Assembly: GCA_958510875.1 (NCBI GenBank)
Contig: OY294067.1
Location: forward strand, 58,726,039 to 58,790,038
DNA: 64,000 bases
Direction: 5' to 3'
Origin: Endomychus coccineus
Lineage: Eukaryota; Arthropoda; Insecta; Coleoptera; Endomychidae
The stretch's first letter is position 1; each line of letters starts with the position of its first letter. Of this stretch, positions 1 to 10,800 are shown piece after piece. A program made the translations under genes and the position numbers. The notes under the pieces were generated by a model that saw only the letters and a program-made list of their open reading frames with translations, was not told the origin of the DNA and did not search any database.

Positions 1-1379
1 TTGATACCCATCGAAAGCATGAAGATTTTTGTAAGTATGGGAAAAAGTTAATTTCGCGTCTTGATAAAACATTATTTTTTGCGTGGAAAAAATATTACGC
101 AAACCAAAGCATCGCTTGGATAAACTTTATGGGGACTCTTCACCATAGTGTAAGGGTTACAATTTACTCTTACTTAAGGATAAACTAATGGGTCTATTTT
201 ATCACTTGGTTGCCGACAGCCACAGTGAAGACGGTCGTGAGGTATAATTTTAGATGTTAAGAATTCGGGCGCCAGAGTATTTTAACCAACCAATGAATTA
301 CGTATATAACCTGAATGTTTGAAATTTACTAGTAACTGAGATACTAATATTGATACAGTTTATGACATAACTTATACTAATGAGATATGAAGCGAATGAA
401 TTGAAAATATGGATGAAGGTAATTGTTTAAACATTAAATCAAGAAAACCAGTTGAATTAACTAAATATACAAATACTCAATGATTATTTCAATTGTTACA
501 TAAAAAAAATCGGTAACCTGACCTGGTGAGTGCTGGATGTTGTACTTGCTTGGTTATAGGTTAATACTTCTACTTGATGTAGGGGCTCCTGCCACAGTTG
601 TAATACCGTTTCCACGATTGTACACCACAAGTAAATCAGCGACTCCTAAGTAATCTTTTCCACAGCAATCTCAAGCCAGCCTCAGTACACTTGTTGAATT
701 TTCCACAACATAAACAGAAAAAAGGAACCCTGATATCACGAAATGTTCAAACCTCTATTGTTCTATTGTCCTCAGAAGACAGACATGAACAAAATACATA
801 ACAATTGTTCAACAAATTAGGACTAGTCTATGTCCTGTCAGATACCACCTATGAAGGCAAATTAATTCCTGAAGTCAGTGAATAAATCAAATGGAATTAC
901 AAAGATTATTAACCTCTATCACGATAGGGTTTTCCTTCCAATAAAACAAACTTTACTTCCGCCCACAACCAGTCACGTTGAAACTGAGTTTTAATCCCCT
1001 AAGGTGCATTAATTACTCAAATAATTCCGATTATTCCAATCCAAATTGGTAATTGATGCCTTTACTTTCAAGGGAAGAATATTCCCAGAATTTGGTTCCA
1101 AACACAAGCTTGGTATCACCTCCCTGTTAAAAATAACCTAGCAACGCACTTCCCGCTTGAACGATTGACCAGAAGTAACGCCATTTTCTCTTCCTTTCCG
1201 GCGTCTCGTTGTCTCACAGAACAACCTCGGAATAGAAGCGGTAACTACGGATCTGACACCGAACAACCATGACCCTTAGAATATACGATCTAGCATAGCT
1301 GACGTCCCAGGAGTTAACCGATTGTACTACAGCGGCCATTTCTAAGCCGTTAAGTGGAATTTACACGTTACAATAGATT
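1..1379. other. no gene seen
   Basis: AT-rich sequence without a supported reading frame, splice-bounded exon or recognisable repeat. Confidence 0.5.
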
Positions 1380-2004
1380 TGACAGATTCACAAGTGGTTC
1401 ACTGATTTTCGTTGTGGTAGTGTGACCACAAAGGATGCCGAAGGTTCTGATCGTCCAATTGAGGTTACAATGCCAGAAATCATCAATAAAACCCATGGTA
1501 TGATATTGGACCATCGACGAGCTTAAGTGCACGAGATTGCTGATGCTTTGGGCATCTCACCCGATGGGTGCCGCATTCGCGACCGTGTGACAACTTCAAA
1601 GGAGTGTTTGGCGATGTTCAAGGGTGATAAGGACTTTTGCGCCGTTTCGTAACCGTGGACGAAACATGGATCCATCACAACACTTGGACTTGTCTTGGCG
1701 AATCGAAGCCGAAAAAGGCCAAAGTGGTTTTATTGGCCAACAAACTCACGGCTTATATTATCAGAGCTGTGAATTGCGCTACGAATTGGTTCGTCATCCA
1801 CCATATTCTCCCGATTTGGCCCCTCGCAATTTTTATCTATTTCGAAACTTGAGGAAATGGCTCGGCGGAAAGTCATTTGTCTCAAACGATGAGGTCATCG
1901 CTGAAACAATTTTGAAGGATTGCCGAAATCATATTATTTGGACGGGATCGAAAAATTATAAAAATGTTGGACAAAGTGTATCGGGCTACAAAGAGATTAT
2001 GTAG
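1380..2004 (+). pseudogene. mariner-type transposase relic
   Basis: Reading across frames gives a mariner transposase in pieces. An N-terminal helix-turn-helix part (1380-1600) contains RPIEVTMPEI and HEIADALGIS. The first catalytic Asp is in VTVDETWIHH (frame from 1637), and the C-terminal part is VRHPPYSPDLAPRNFYLF plus KWLGGKSFVSNDEVIAET (frame from 1624). There are stop codons near 1525 and 1600, a frame change between the blocks, and a large internal deletion that removed the segment with the second catalytic Asp. No terminal inverted repeats were found. Long dead. Confidence 0.85.
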
Positions 2005-2009
2005 AGCCT

Positions 2010-3040
2010 CGTAGATGGAAGCAATTCGAATATGTAGTGGTGATTTTTCAGAAAAAATATATATTATCTAATAATGGAACTCATAATTTAATTACAAAAT
2101 ATTGCACAAGGAAATAATTTTTTTAATAATCTTAAAATCTTAAAAATCATTCCCGACTTGCTATAGCAGCCTCAATTCATCTATGTACACTTGAAACCAA
2201 ATTGTTAATAGCATCTTGGTCTTAGGCATCCAATAAATTCTCTAATGTTCTGAACAGATGGTTGATGATTTATAAGTGCCCTTCCAAGCATGTTCAATAC
2301 AATCTAAATCAAGAGAGTGGGGGTATGGGTAATTAACTTCATCTGTGTGGACGAGAGTTATCAACGAAGAATCTGAAATTAGGCTCCAGATTCCAAACGG
2401 TAATCATGAATAATGTTGCTATTGATGTTCCGTGCTGTCAATTAATGCATTGATCGAACTAATCAGTAATTATAATTACTTATGAATAGCACAGGGTCAA
2501 TCAATTAATCGATTAATTAGGAAAGAATTGCAGAATTGTTAAATGGTTAGACGGTACAATTCATATGATAAATGATTATCATCAACATTGGCGATTCATT
2601 GAGAAAAAATATTACTAGACAGACGCCTCATGCCAGGAGCCATGTGTTTTGGCTTATAAAGTTGAATGTTCCGTAATAAAAACATCAATCAATGGTGAAT
2701 CCAGAATAAAATTACAATGAACAGCACCGTAACCATAATTTGTTAATTTATATATTTTTAAATATAGTAACAAAATCATTGAGATCGTTGTAAACAGGGC
2801 CTATTTCAACTTCGCTACAAGAATAGTAGTGGATAAAATACATATTTAACAATAACTTTACATTACAATTTTATGAACCTTCTATTTAACAATATATTAG
2901 CAACTGTTTCACTACAGAAAAAAATGATTAAAGTGTTTACTACTACTACTACTACTATTGAATTTGAATGAAATTACTAGTGGTAGAGGCCAAAATTAAT
3001 AGACAAAGTTTTGTTTCACCAGATTGATAAGTGGCAATAC
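2010..3040. other. no gene seen; short (TAC)n run
   Basis: No coding or transposon signal beyond a short trinucleotide run at about 2938-2958. Non-coding, possibly intronic or 5' flank of rols. Confidence 0.45.
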
Positions 3041-3048
3041 GTCCTATA

Positions 3049-3090
3049 GTCTCAGGCAGCTTCTTCCCTATTCGAGCTCGTCAGTGAGAC
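3049..3090 (-). ncRNA. degenerate hammerhead-ribozyme-like motif (copy M)
   Basis: Read on the minus strand from 3090: GTCTCA (stem I), CTGACGA (core), GCTC (5' side of stem II), a damaged stem II 3' side and GAA box, AAGCTG (stem III remnant), then TGAGAC, which pairs perfectly with the 5' stem I over 6 bp. The flanking sequence (ATCTGCCTCGT upstream, TATAGGA downstream) matches the copy at 3886-3937, so the two are homologous and inverted relative to each other. Confidence 0.45.
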
Positions 3091-3099
3091 GAGGCAGAT

Positions 3100-3880
3100 G
3101 TGAATGTGATTTATTTATTTTGTAATTTAATTCTTAATTATTCTAATAATTAATATTAATCTATAAAATTTTATTGAATTGATGTTTATTTATTTATTAT
3201 TAATAAATAAATAAATAAATAAAGTAAGAAATTGTCTTTTTGAGCATTTTTTTAGATGAAAATTTAAAAGTGCTTTATTTGTAAAATTTTCTGATTTTAA
3301 AATAATTTGGTTGAAAATTTCATGTATAATTAAGGATTTTTTGGAAGTCTAAGTTTATTTAATTTTTCATCGAAAAAATTAAGATTATATTTTTTGAAAA
3401 ATTTTGAATATATGTATCAATTCTTTCATTATTTTGATTATTAATTATATTTTCTCACTTGAATAGCTTATATAAGAGTATAATATTGAAGATATTAAGG
3501 AAATAGATTTATTTTTAAGTAGTTTATAACAATAAATCTATTTTCAAAATGAAAATATAAGGTTTTGATAAACTATATAAATAGAAATAAAAACGTTTGA
3601 TGCCTTAAATTTAGTTAGACGCTTATTTTATGTTATTTCTTTAATCGGAAATTAATTAAAATTTAATCATTAACAGTGAATTACCTCTATTTTGGTTCCA
3701 ATTAATAAATAAGGATTTTTAGGTCGAAACTAAATGCATATTTTGCTCTTTTGTCAATGGGTAGCATTGTGAACTGCATTCTCAGTGGGACATCTGTGTT
3801 GAAACTTCCACGTTTCTAAGCATTTTGTGGGGGGGGGGGTTTATTAAATCATTTCAGGAGATGGTTGATCAATGACTTCA
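3100..3880. other. AT-rich segment between the two hammerhead motifs; (AAAT)n palindrome
   Basis: No coding sequence. A TTTATTTATT/AATAAATAAA perfect inverted run at about 3182-3224 could form a hairpin. A G9 run occurs near 3830. The segment may be the body of a non-autonomous element carrying the ribozymes. Confidence 0.4.
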
Positions 3881-3885
3881 GATCT

Positions 3886-3937
3886 GCCTCGTATCACTGA
3901 CGAGCTCATGAGAAGAGCGAAACAGCTGTCTGAAGGC
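3886..3937 (+). ncRNA. hammerhead ribozyme motif (intact core)
   Basis: The order is: GCC..TCA (stem I, 5'), CTGACGA (core, fits CUGANGA, 3897-3903), GCTC-ATGAGAA-GAGC (stem II with 7-nt loop, 3904-3918), GAAA (3919-3922), the self-complementary ACAGCTGT as a loopless stem III (3922-3929), cleavage-site C at 3930, and TGA.GGC (stem I, 3'; TCA/TGA and GCC/GGC separated by an internal loop). Every core position expected of a hammerhead is present. The very short palindromic stem III is the arrangement known from retroelement hammerheads that act as dimers. A related damaged copy lies inverted at 3049-3090. Confidence 0.6.
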
Positions 3938-3939
3938 AT

Positions 3940-6610
3940 AGGAATTGTTGTCACTGTTAAATCTGTTGAACCAAAAATTTTTCTATTAACTGCTAACACG
4001 AAACATGTTTGTATTTCATTATGAATTTTAGAGTTACTGTTCAATCAAAAAATTGAAGTCGTACCCTAAGAAAGTAAATTGACTTTTTTTAGAAACTCTA
4101 TGTCTCTATTTGCCGGTGAGGGCCTGTATTTTAATTATTTATGTATGGCTAAAATATAATCTCTTAAGTTATGAATAATTTGAATGTAAATATTTTATTT
4201 AATATCATATGCATTACAGATAACATTTATTAGCGAACCATAAATATTTGAAAGATTGATTAAAATAACAGATTTAGTTTTTTTTTAAACATGATTTCAC
4301 ACAATCGTTAGTTGCATCGGGTTTTCTACATTTTCAGAAAAATTATTGCGAAAATGAAAACTACAAACTTGAATTCCTAATTGAATTTTTGAGTTATTGA
4401 GCAGAGGGGAACGTTGAAATACTCAAAGTTATTCGCTTAGTTTCGCGCACTAGTCGCGGTACGCTAACTATCTGGTCGATCGTGAAGAAAAGAAACGAGC
4501 TAGGGAAAGTAGACAGGCTGCAGCTCGCGCTCTTGATCAGCTTATGCGAAAGACGGTGTGAGCATAGTAAATGAAGTCTTTCTTCCTTTCTTTTCACTTA
4601 CTCACTCCGTCACCCTTTGGAAGTATGCGCAGCCTACTGACCTAGTATAATTATATTTGTAGATTTTCTATTCATCGTTTGTTTGATCTCAAAACTAATT
4701 TAGATACTTCAGTTGAAGTTAGAATATAATTCCTATGATCAAATTTACAAAAATGTCAAATGCTAAAGTATATAAACTGATTCTACAAAATACAGAAATG
4801 AAAAATAATAACACATTTGAAATGAGGATAATATTTAAATTACTCCTGGCAAAATCAGATGGGACATAGAATCTGTAAAGCAGAAACTTCGACATGTGGG
4901 AAGAGTAATATTCTCCCTACACACTTCTAATCTATATCCAGAAGAAGAGTGTATTATTCTTGTTGCATCCGGTATACATATGTGTGCTCCTTTGTATATC
5001 ATTGTAATTAGTAATTAAATCAACTTCTCTTACTAATTTAAATAATTATCGGTATTTCAAACGAATTTAATTATTTATATTAACTCGTTTGTGAATAATG
5101 TGGCAGGATTTCAATAAAATAAGTTTATAAATGAATAAAAACAACAACATAAACTGATTGATACTTTATTTATGATAGTCTTTAGAAAATACCATATTGA
5201 GCCATGGAAATCTCATTTTTATGAATAATAAAAGTATTGTGAATAAACAATATCGACAGAAATCGACGTTAATACTAAACCATGTTTCCAATTATCTGAG
5301 TTAATTGACTCAGATAGTGATGTCGTCACACTCCCCCCACTCACTGTCATAAGAATTTCAGCAAATTTGAAAGACCCTTGGAAATAAAGGTTAGAATGAG
5401 CTCATTATACCCATTCATTAGTTTTATTCAATTTTTCTCTTGTAACAAATATTTAAGAACTTCCAAGGTGGTATTCTTGTAACATCACTGAGAATGTGAT
5501 GAAATAGGTTAGCTTCAGTATTTTTCAAAAATAAATATAAGTTACAATGTTAAAGAATTTTCATGTTAAAATAAAAGCAAATAATTCAGCTCTAAGATTA
5601 CGGTAATCTAAGTTCTTAAATAAATATCTACTTGGAGTTATCTACGAATCAATGTACCAACATTTTACCATAATATTAGTTCCTTCAAATTAGACAAATA
5701 ATCGACGAGGAATTTCAATTTGTTTTTGATCTGTCTGAAGACTATTTTGACATAGCGCACTCATGAGAAAGGGTGGTTTCGGAGTAATAGATATATATAT
5801 ATACAGCGTGATCAGTTAAGGGCGGCTCTCGACCATATCTCAGAAACTACTAATATAGAAATGGGGGCAAAAAATTATTATTACAGTGACCATGAGTAAA
5901 TCCTGGAAATCAATTTTATGTTCTGAATTTTGCTGCTAGGGGGCGCAATTGAAAATTCAATATTAAAATTCCAAATTTCTCCGGAAATTTCCACATTAAG
6001 GTATATCTTTGTTAACATCATTAGAAAGGTTAGACATATTTGCATCATTTTGTTCGAGGCTCATTGGCGTACCGACCTTTATAAGAGAGGGGAAGCTATT
6101 GAAAGTATAATCAATTAAATTGATGTAATTTCTAAACGACTCTTTCGATTTTAGTAAACTTAAGTTTGTATAGAAGGGAAGGTACGTACTTTCAATTATC
6201 GTATCTATTGGTACACGATAGTTCCTAATAAAGTTGCTAGAGGGCGTAGTCTGTAATAATAACATTTTATTTGATTTTATCCCAAAAACTTAAATCGTAC
6301 GGTATAACGATGATAATCGGAAATAAGATTAAATTTGCAAAAAAAAAGTGAAAACCGCACATCGATATCTACATTAGTTTCAAAGTTATAGTAAAAAATG
6401 TACGTTCGTGACATATGAACCTATTACCTCTAATTTAATTTTATCAGAAGGATTATGGGGAAATTGTTTCCACTATTTCATTTTCCATACGATATAAGCA
6501 AATATCTAACACTATTAACACACTAGTGGATTCTTCGTTGCGTTAGTAACATTTTGTGAAATTGGAGTCATTTTAGTCTTACTCCATTATTTGACAGGAA
6601 GCCATGAAAT
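3940..6610. other. no gene seen
   Basis: Non-coding AT-rich sequence. At 5790-5835 an (AT)n run is followed by acagcgtgatcagttaaggg, which resembles the outer end of an insect DNA transposon, but I could not find a matching inverted end. Confidence 0.4.
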
Positions 6611-6613
6611 AAA

Positions 6614-7194
6614 TCAAAAGAACTTGTCAAGTAAGCTCTTGTGTTTGTTCCGTTGACAGATAAGTCATAGAAGATGCCAAATCGGCCCACAGAATTTTTG
6701 ATAAAATTTGTTCATTTCGGGCAGCCACATTTTTACATTTTTATAAAAATTTAATCGGTTGTCGAAATCTTCAGCATTTAGGGGGCTTGATGAAGTTCAA
6801 TATTGTAAGGATGCACTCGAAATTGGTCTGATACTCAGGTAGGAAGCTCATTATGTACATATTTATAACATTTTCCTGAACTCTTACCCTTCGATTTCTT
6901 TGCAATGTTGGAAGTGGTTGAACGCAACTGTGCTGCTGCAGACGTCTAGCTAGACGCAGGAAAACTCTTTTGGAATAATCCGTCCTATTAGGATACTGTT
7001 TTACCGGAATGCTAATGTTCCATTTTCGAAACACTGGAAAAATACTGCCAACATATCGTAAGCTTCTTCATTTGTGAAAAGCATTTTCAGATAGTAAGGT
7101 ATAATGAATCATGATAAACAATATTAGATTTTACTTATCTGAATTTATCTGAAAACAGAACAAACCCAAGAGCTTACTTGACCAATTCTTTAGA
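6614..7194. mobile_element. internally deleted DNA transposon with about 45-bp TIRs
   Basis: The left end (6617-6663) and the reverse complement of the right end (7137-7194) match over about 45 bp around GTCAAGTAAGCTCTTG.GTT. Inside, on the minus strand, lies the N-terminal helix-turn-helix part of a transposase (6771-7034). Target duplication not resolved. The catalytic region is absent, so this is a non-autonomous deletion derivative. Confidence 0.6.
6771..7034 (-). pseudogene. transposase N-terminal (HTH) fragment
   Basis: The minus-strand frame contains QYPNRTDYSKRVFLRLARRL, then LQRNRRVRVQENVINMYI. This is the pattern of the N-terminal DNA-binding region of Tc1/mariner-superfamily transposases of the type also seen at 24.2 and 32.2 kb (Y/F-PNR...R.F..L...L followed by RNRRVRVQENV). 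No catalytic motif follows. Confidence 0.5.
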
Positions 7195-7214
7195 TTTAAT
7201 CAATAACCTGAATC

Positions 7215-7440
7215 ATGGTTGGGCTCCTGACGGGGCATTGTAGACTCTACAACTGTCAGACGAGGAAACCATCAGCAAATACAGGCATACTGCGAAGGTT
7301 TTCGACGATAAGGAAGGAAAAATCACAACCCTCCCAATATATGGAGGACATAAGGTGTGGCCCATGGAGGCTAGTAATAAGGACAGTGAACTCTAACATA
7401 ATAAGAGGGCCCATAAGTCCCATACAAATCTAATCTGATC
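7215..7440 (+). pseudogene. possible LINE 3' ORF2 fragment
   Basis: The frame starts MVGLLTGHCRLYNCQ, reminiscent of the LLTGHC.L motif near the end of RNase H-bearing LINE ORF2 proteins; the rest does not match clearly. Weak. Confidence 0.25.
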
Positions 7441-7730
7441 TACCTATGTGCAGGAAGTATACCTGAATTTGTGTTTTATTCAATTATATACATTATTAAT
7501 AACTAATTAAATATATGTAGTTAACGCCGACAGCTTAGAATTATTATCCGCGGATCAAAGATATATTATTCAATTCAAATAATTGATTCTGTTGAAATAA
7601 ATAAGTTTACCTATCAATTAAATCATTAATGAGAAATACTCAGCAGGTATTAAATGTGATTCCATGGGTTAACTCATTCCATCGAAATGCGTGAATTATT
7701 ATTAAATTGATTACTAAATCTTCTTTGTAG

Positions 7731-7861
7731 GCAAAAAATGGAATTCCGAAGTTTAGAATTTGACTCACTTATGGAATGTGAAAGTATTGCGGCCTCAACA
7801 CACGAAATATTATGGTCAGACGACGAGACGCTCGTAGGAGAGCAAGACATAATAAGAAAGG
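7731..7861 (+). CDS. rols: rols start-codon exon (5'UTR 7 nt + 41 codons)
   Basis: An acceptor (ttctttgtag, ending at 7730) precedes a short leader and an ATG at 7738. The frame reads MEFRSLEFDSLMECESI..., acidic and Ser-rich, for 41 codons plus one base up to a strong donor GTAAGT at 7862. The phase-1 end matches the next exon at 37124, where G+AT makes an Asp codon. No domain is recognisable. The upstream acceptor implies at least one non-coding 5' exon further left or outside the window. The assignment to rols rests on phase, strand and the splice signals, not on recognised homology; an exon of a separate gene is possible. Confidence 0.55.
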
Positions 7862-10800
7862 GTAAGTAGGTATTTTTAAATCCCGCCAAGAACTTGCAAC
7901 TCGTCCAACAGAAATAGACGCTCTACTAAGTATACGTTACAGCAACAGGTTTAACAAATTGGCTAGGTTAATAAAATATCAGTTCCTTTGTGATTATTCG
8001 TATAAATTTGTTACAATAATTATTATCTAGATAGAGAGGGATAAAGATTAAGCTTGAATATATTTATGAAGACAGTTACAGATATCTTTGCAATTTGTTA
8101 TGGAATGTTCTAGAAAATTGGTAGAACTGAAAATATAGTTGTAACTGTAATTGCTCCAACGGAATGAAAAATTCACACGGGTTTCACAACTCATCAGTTT
8201 GAGATATAGCTCCATAAATACCTAAATTAATATATAAGCCATAGAATATTTATGAATTATCTTAATTTTCGACCAACATTACAGTTAGCATCAATAAAAA
8301 AGCTGGAATTTGGAGTTTGCTTGTGAACCACGATTCATATACCTGAATGCTTGCCTTTGCTTTCCACGAGACGAAACATTGAAGAAAAAATGGATTAGAG
8401 CATTTCATAGAGATTCTTTCTTTTTTCTAATAAAAATTCGTACTTAGTTTGTAAATATTTTCCTGATAGTGATATTATTAAAGAACACAGTATAACGAAA
8501 TGTATTTGTGTGTCCTAGAAAGATTCCAAAACTTGTTCAAGATTTTTCCAAATCAACCTTTCTATTTGTTAAAGAAAGAAAGAAAGAAGATTAATTCTAG
8601 AATATCGTGATGAGATTGATTTCCAAACCTGGCTCAAAGAAGATGATATTTTAAATTGTAATGACTTTATTTCAAAATTCAAGAACAAAAATTTAAGTGA
8701 ATTTTTCATAATTTGCTTTTTTTTAATTCCAACGATTGTTTCAGGTTTTAGCATCGACAGCAATTTAAAGATTTCATTTTTTGCAGACGATAAAAGTATA
8801 CATTCATCTAAATAGTAGTAAATCATCATCTAGTTGGCTTGTAATAAAAGACGGACTTTGTTCAAGGTGGTCTCAATTTGATTGTACCGAGATATCAAAA
8901 ATTATCTTGGTCAAGGGTGGTTGTGGAATTTAAAACGTATGTCTTACTTTACGTTTGAAATAATTATGTCACTGTCACACTGACATCATCAATAACCTAC
9001 AAATTTCATACCTATTTATTTCAGTTGTAAAACAATAATGAACTACAAATTAAAAATTATCTTGGTCAAGGGTGGTTGTGGAATGTAAAACGTGTGTCTT
9101 ACTTAAAATTTTTGAATATGTTTTGTTGTGTCAGAATCTGTTAAGTCATTGTGCTGAAATTTTCTAATCCAGTTTTTGAATCATGCCTCTTAACACACAG
9201 CACAAAATTTTCATGATTGAAGCCTATTTTCGAACGAGTTAATGGAAATTGGCAATACAGTCAACGTTTGTGTTTGGACAATTTTCGAGGGCACTTCCCA
9301 AACGTGGCAATATTACTGGACAATTTTTATGCGTGCCTTACAAATTGTGTTGAAGTGTTTCGCAAAACTGGTTGTGTGACTCATAAAAAAGGTGCTGGTA
9401 GACCAAGACTTCGTACAGAAGAAGTTGTCAATGACGTTCGTCAACGTATGGAAGAGGAGTCTGCAAAACCTTTGAAACGTCTTTCTCAGGAAATTGGAGT
9501 TTCTTATGGAACATGTCAGAAGATTTTAAAGAAAGACTTGAACATGCATCCATATAAGATGCAAGCACATCAAGCTTTTCTGCCTGCAGACCAACCAAAC
9601 GCCTTGCTTACTGCCATTGGTTTGTCAATAATTTAATAAATCGATCTTCTGGACTCAACTTTTTTTCTGACGAAGCGTGGTTCCACCTTTCGGGATATAT
9701 CAATTCTCAAAATTTGCGAATGTGGAGCAATGATAACCCTCATGTTTTTACTGAATCGCCACTACATGCTCAAAAAATCGGTGTTTGGATGGCAGTTTCT
9801 CGCTGAAGAATAATTGGGCCAATTTTTTTCAATTTCACGGTCAACGCAGAAAGGTACAGACACAACTTTTTGGCTGAATTTGTGCAACAGTTAAACGATG
9901 ATGAACTTCGGTACGGTTATTTCCAGCATGACGGTGCAACAGCACATACTACACGAGAAAATATTGGTTTTCTCCGCGAGTTTTTTGATGACCGGCTGAT
10001 AAGTTTTCATACAGAAGTTGAGTTTCCTCCGAGATCACCTTGTTTGACAATTATGGACTATTTTATATTTCCTTACTTAAAAAACAAGATTTTCGCAACT
10101 CCGGTAAATAATTTGCAAGAACTTCAACAAAGAATAGTTCAGCAATGTGCAATCATAACGCCAGAAATGCTGCAAAAAGGTTTTCACAGCATGAGGATGC
10201 GCGTCAACTTGTGCATCAAACAAAACGAGGGACATTTCCAACAATTACTGTAATTTAGTTTTTCTTGTTACTAAAACCGTTATTTCATAATTTGTAGTTC
10301 ATTATTGTTTTACAACTGAAATAAATAGGTGACGGCCTAACTAGTAAGCTACGTACTGATATTCATTATGAAGATCAGATAAATCCAAAATAACTTTATT
10401 TATATACATTTACTCAGTAAACGTTTTAACATACAAGACAAATGATGACCTCTGACATTTATTTTGACGTATCTTGAATTCGAAAAGTTACACGTATCCT
10501 ATCCATGGCAACCTAAATGTGTTTTGCACGTTGCACGGTATCAGCCTACTGTGTTTCTATGAATAAAAATACCTCTGAGATAAAAAGTTTCATGATTCTA
10601 TGAAAATCGTAATAGAAGCAACTATTGGATGATAGGACATGGTTCAATTTTTTAGCTCTGTATGCTGAGGTATTTTGTCAATTTGGGTCGAATTTCTCAG
10701 TGTACAGTAGGCTGATCTCTATGAGCGGTATTCGAATGCTACAAACTCAAAATGATCAACAAACGAAACTAAACTTCTACAAAAATGTTTCCAATTACAA

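Noticed and set aside
5790..6430. Possible transposon starting acagcgtgatcagttaaggg
   Set aside because: No matching inverted end or coding sequence found, so it is not listed as an element.
7674..7889. Minus-strand 71-codon frame
   Set aside because: Shadow of the plus-strand start-codon exon, which has proper splice signals and phase.
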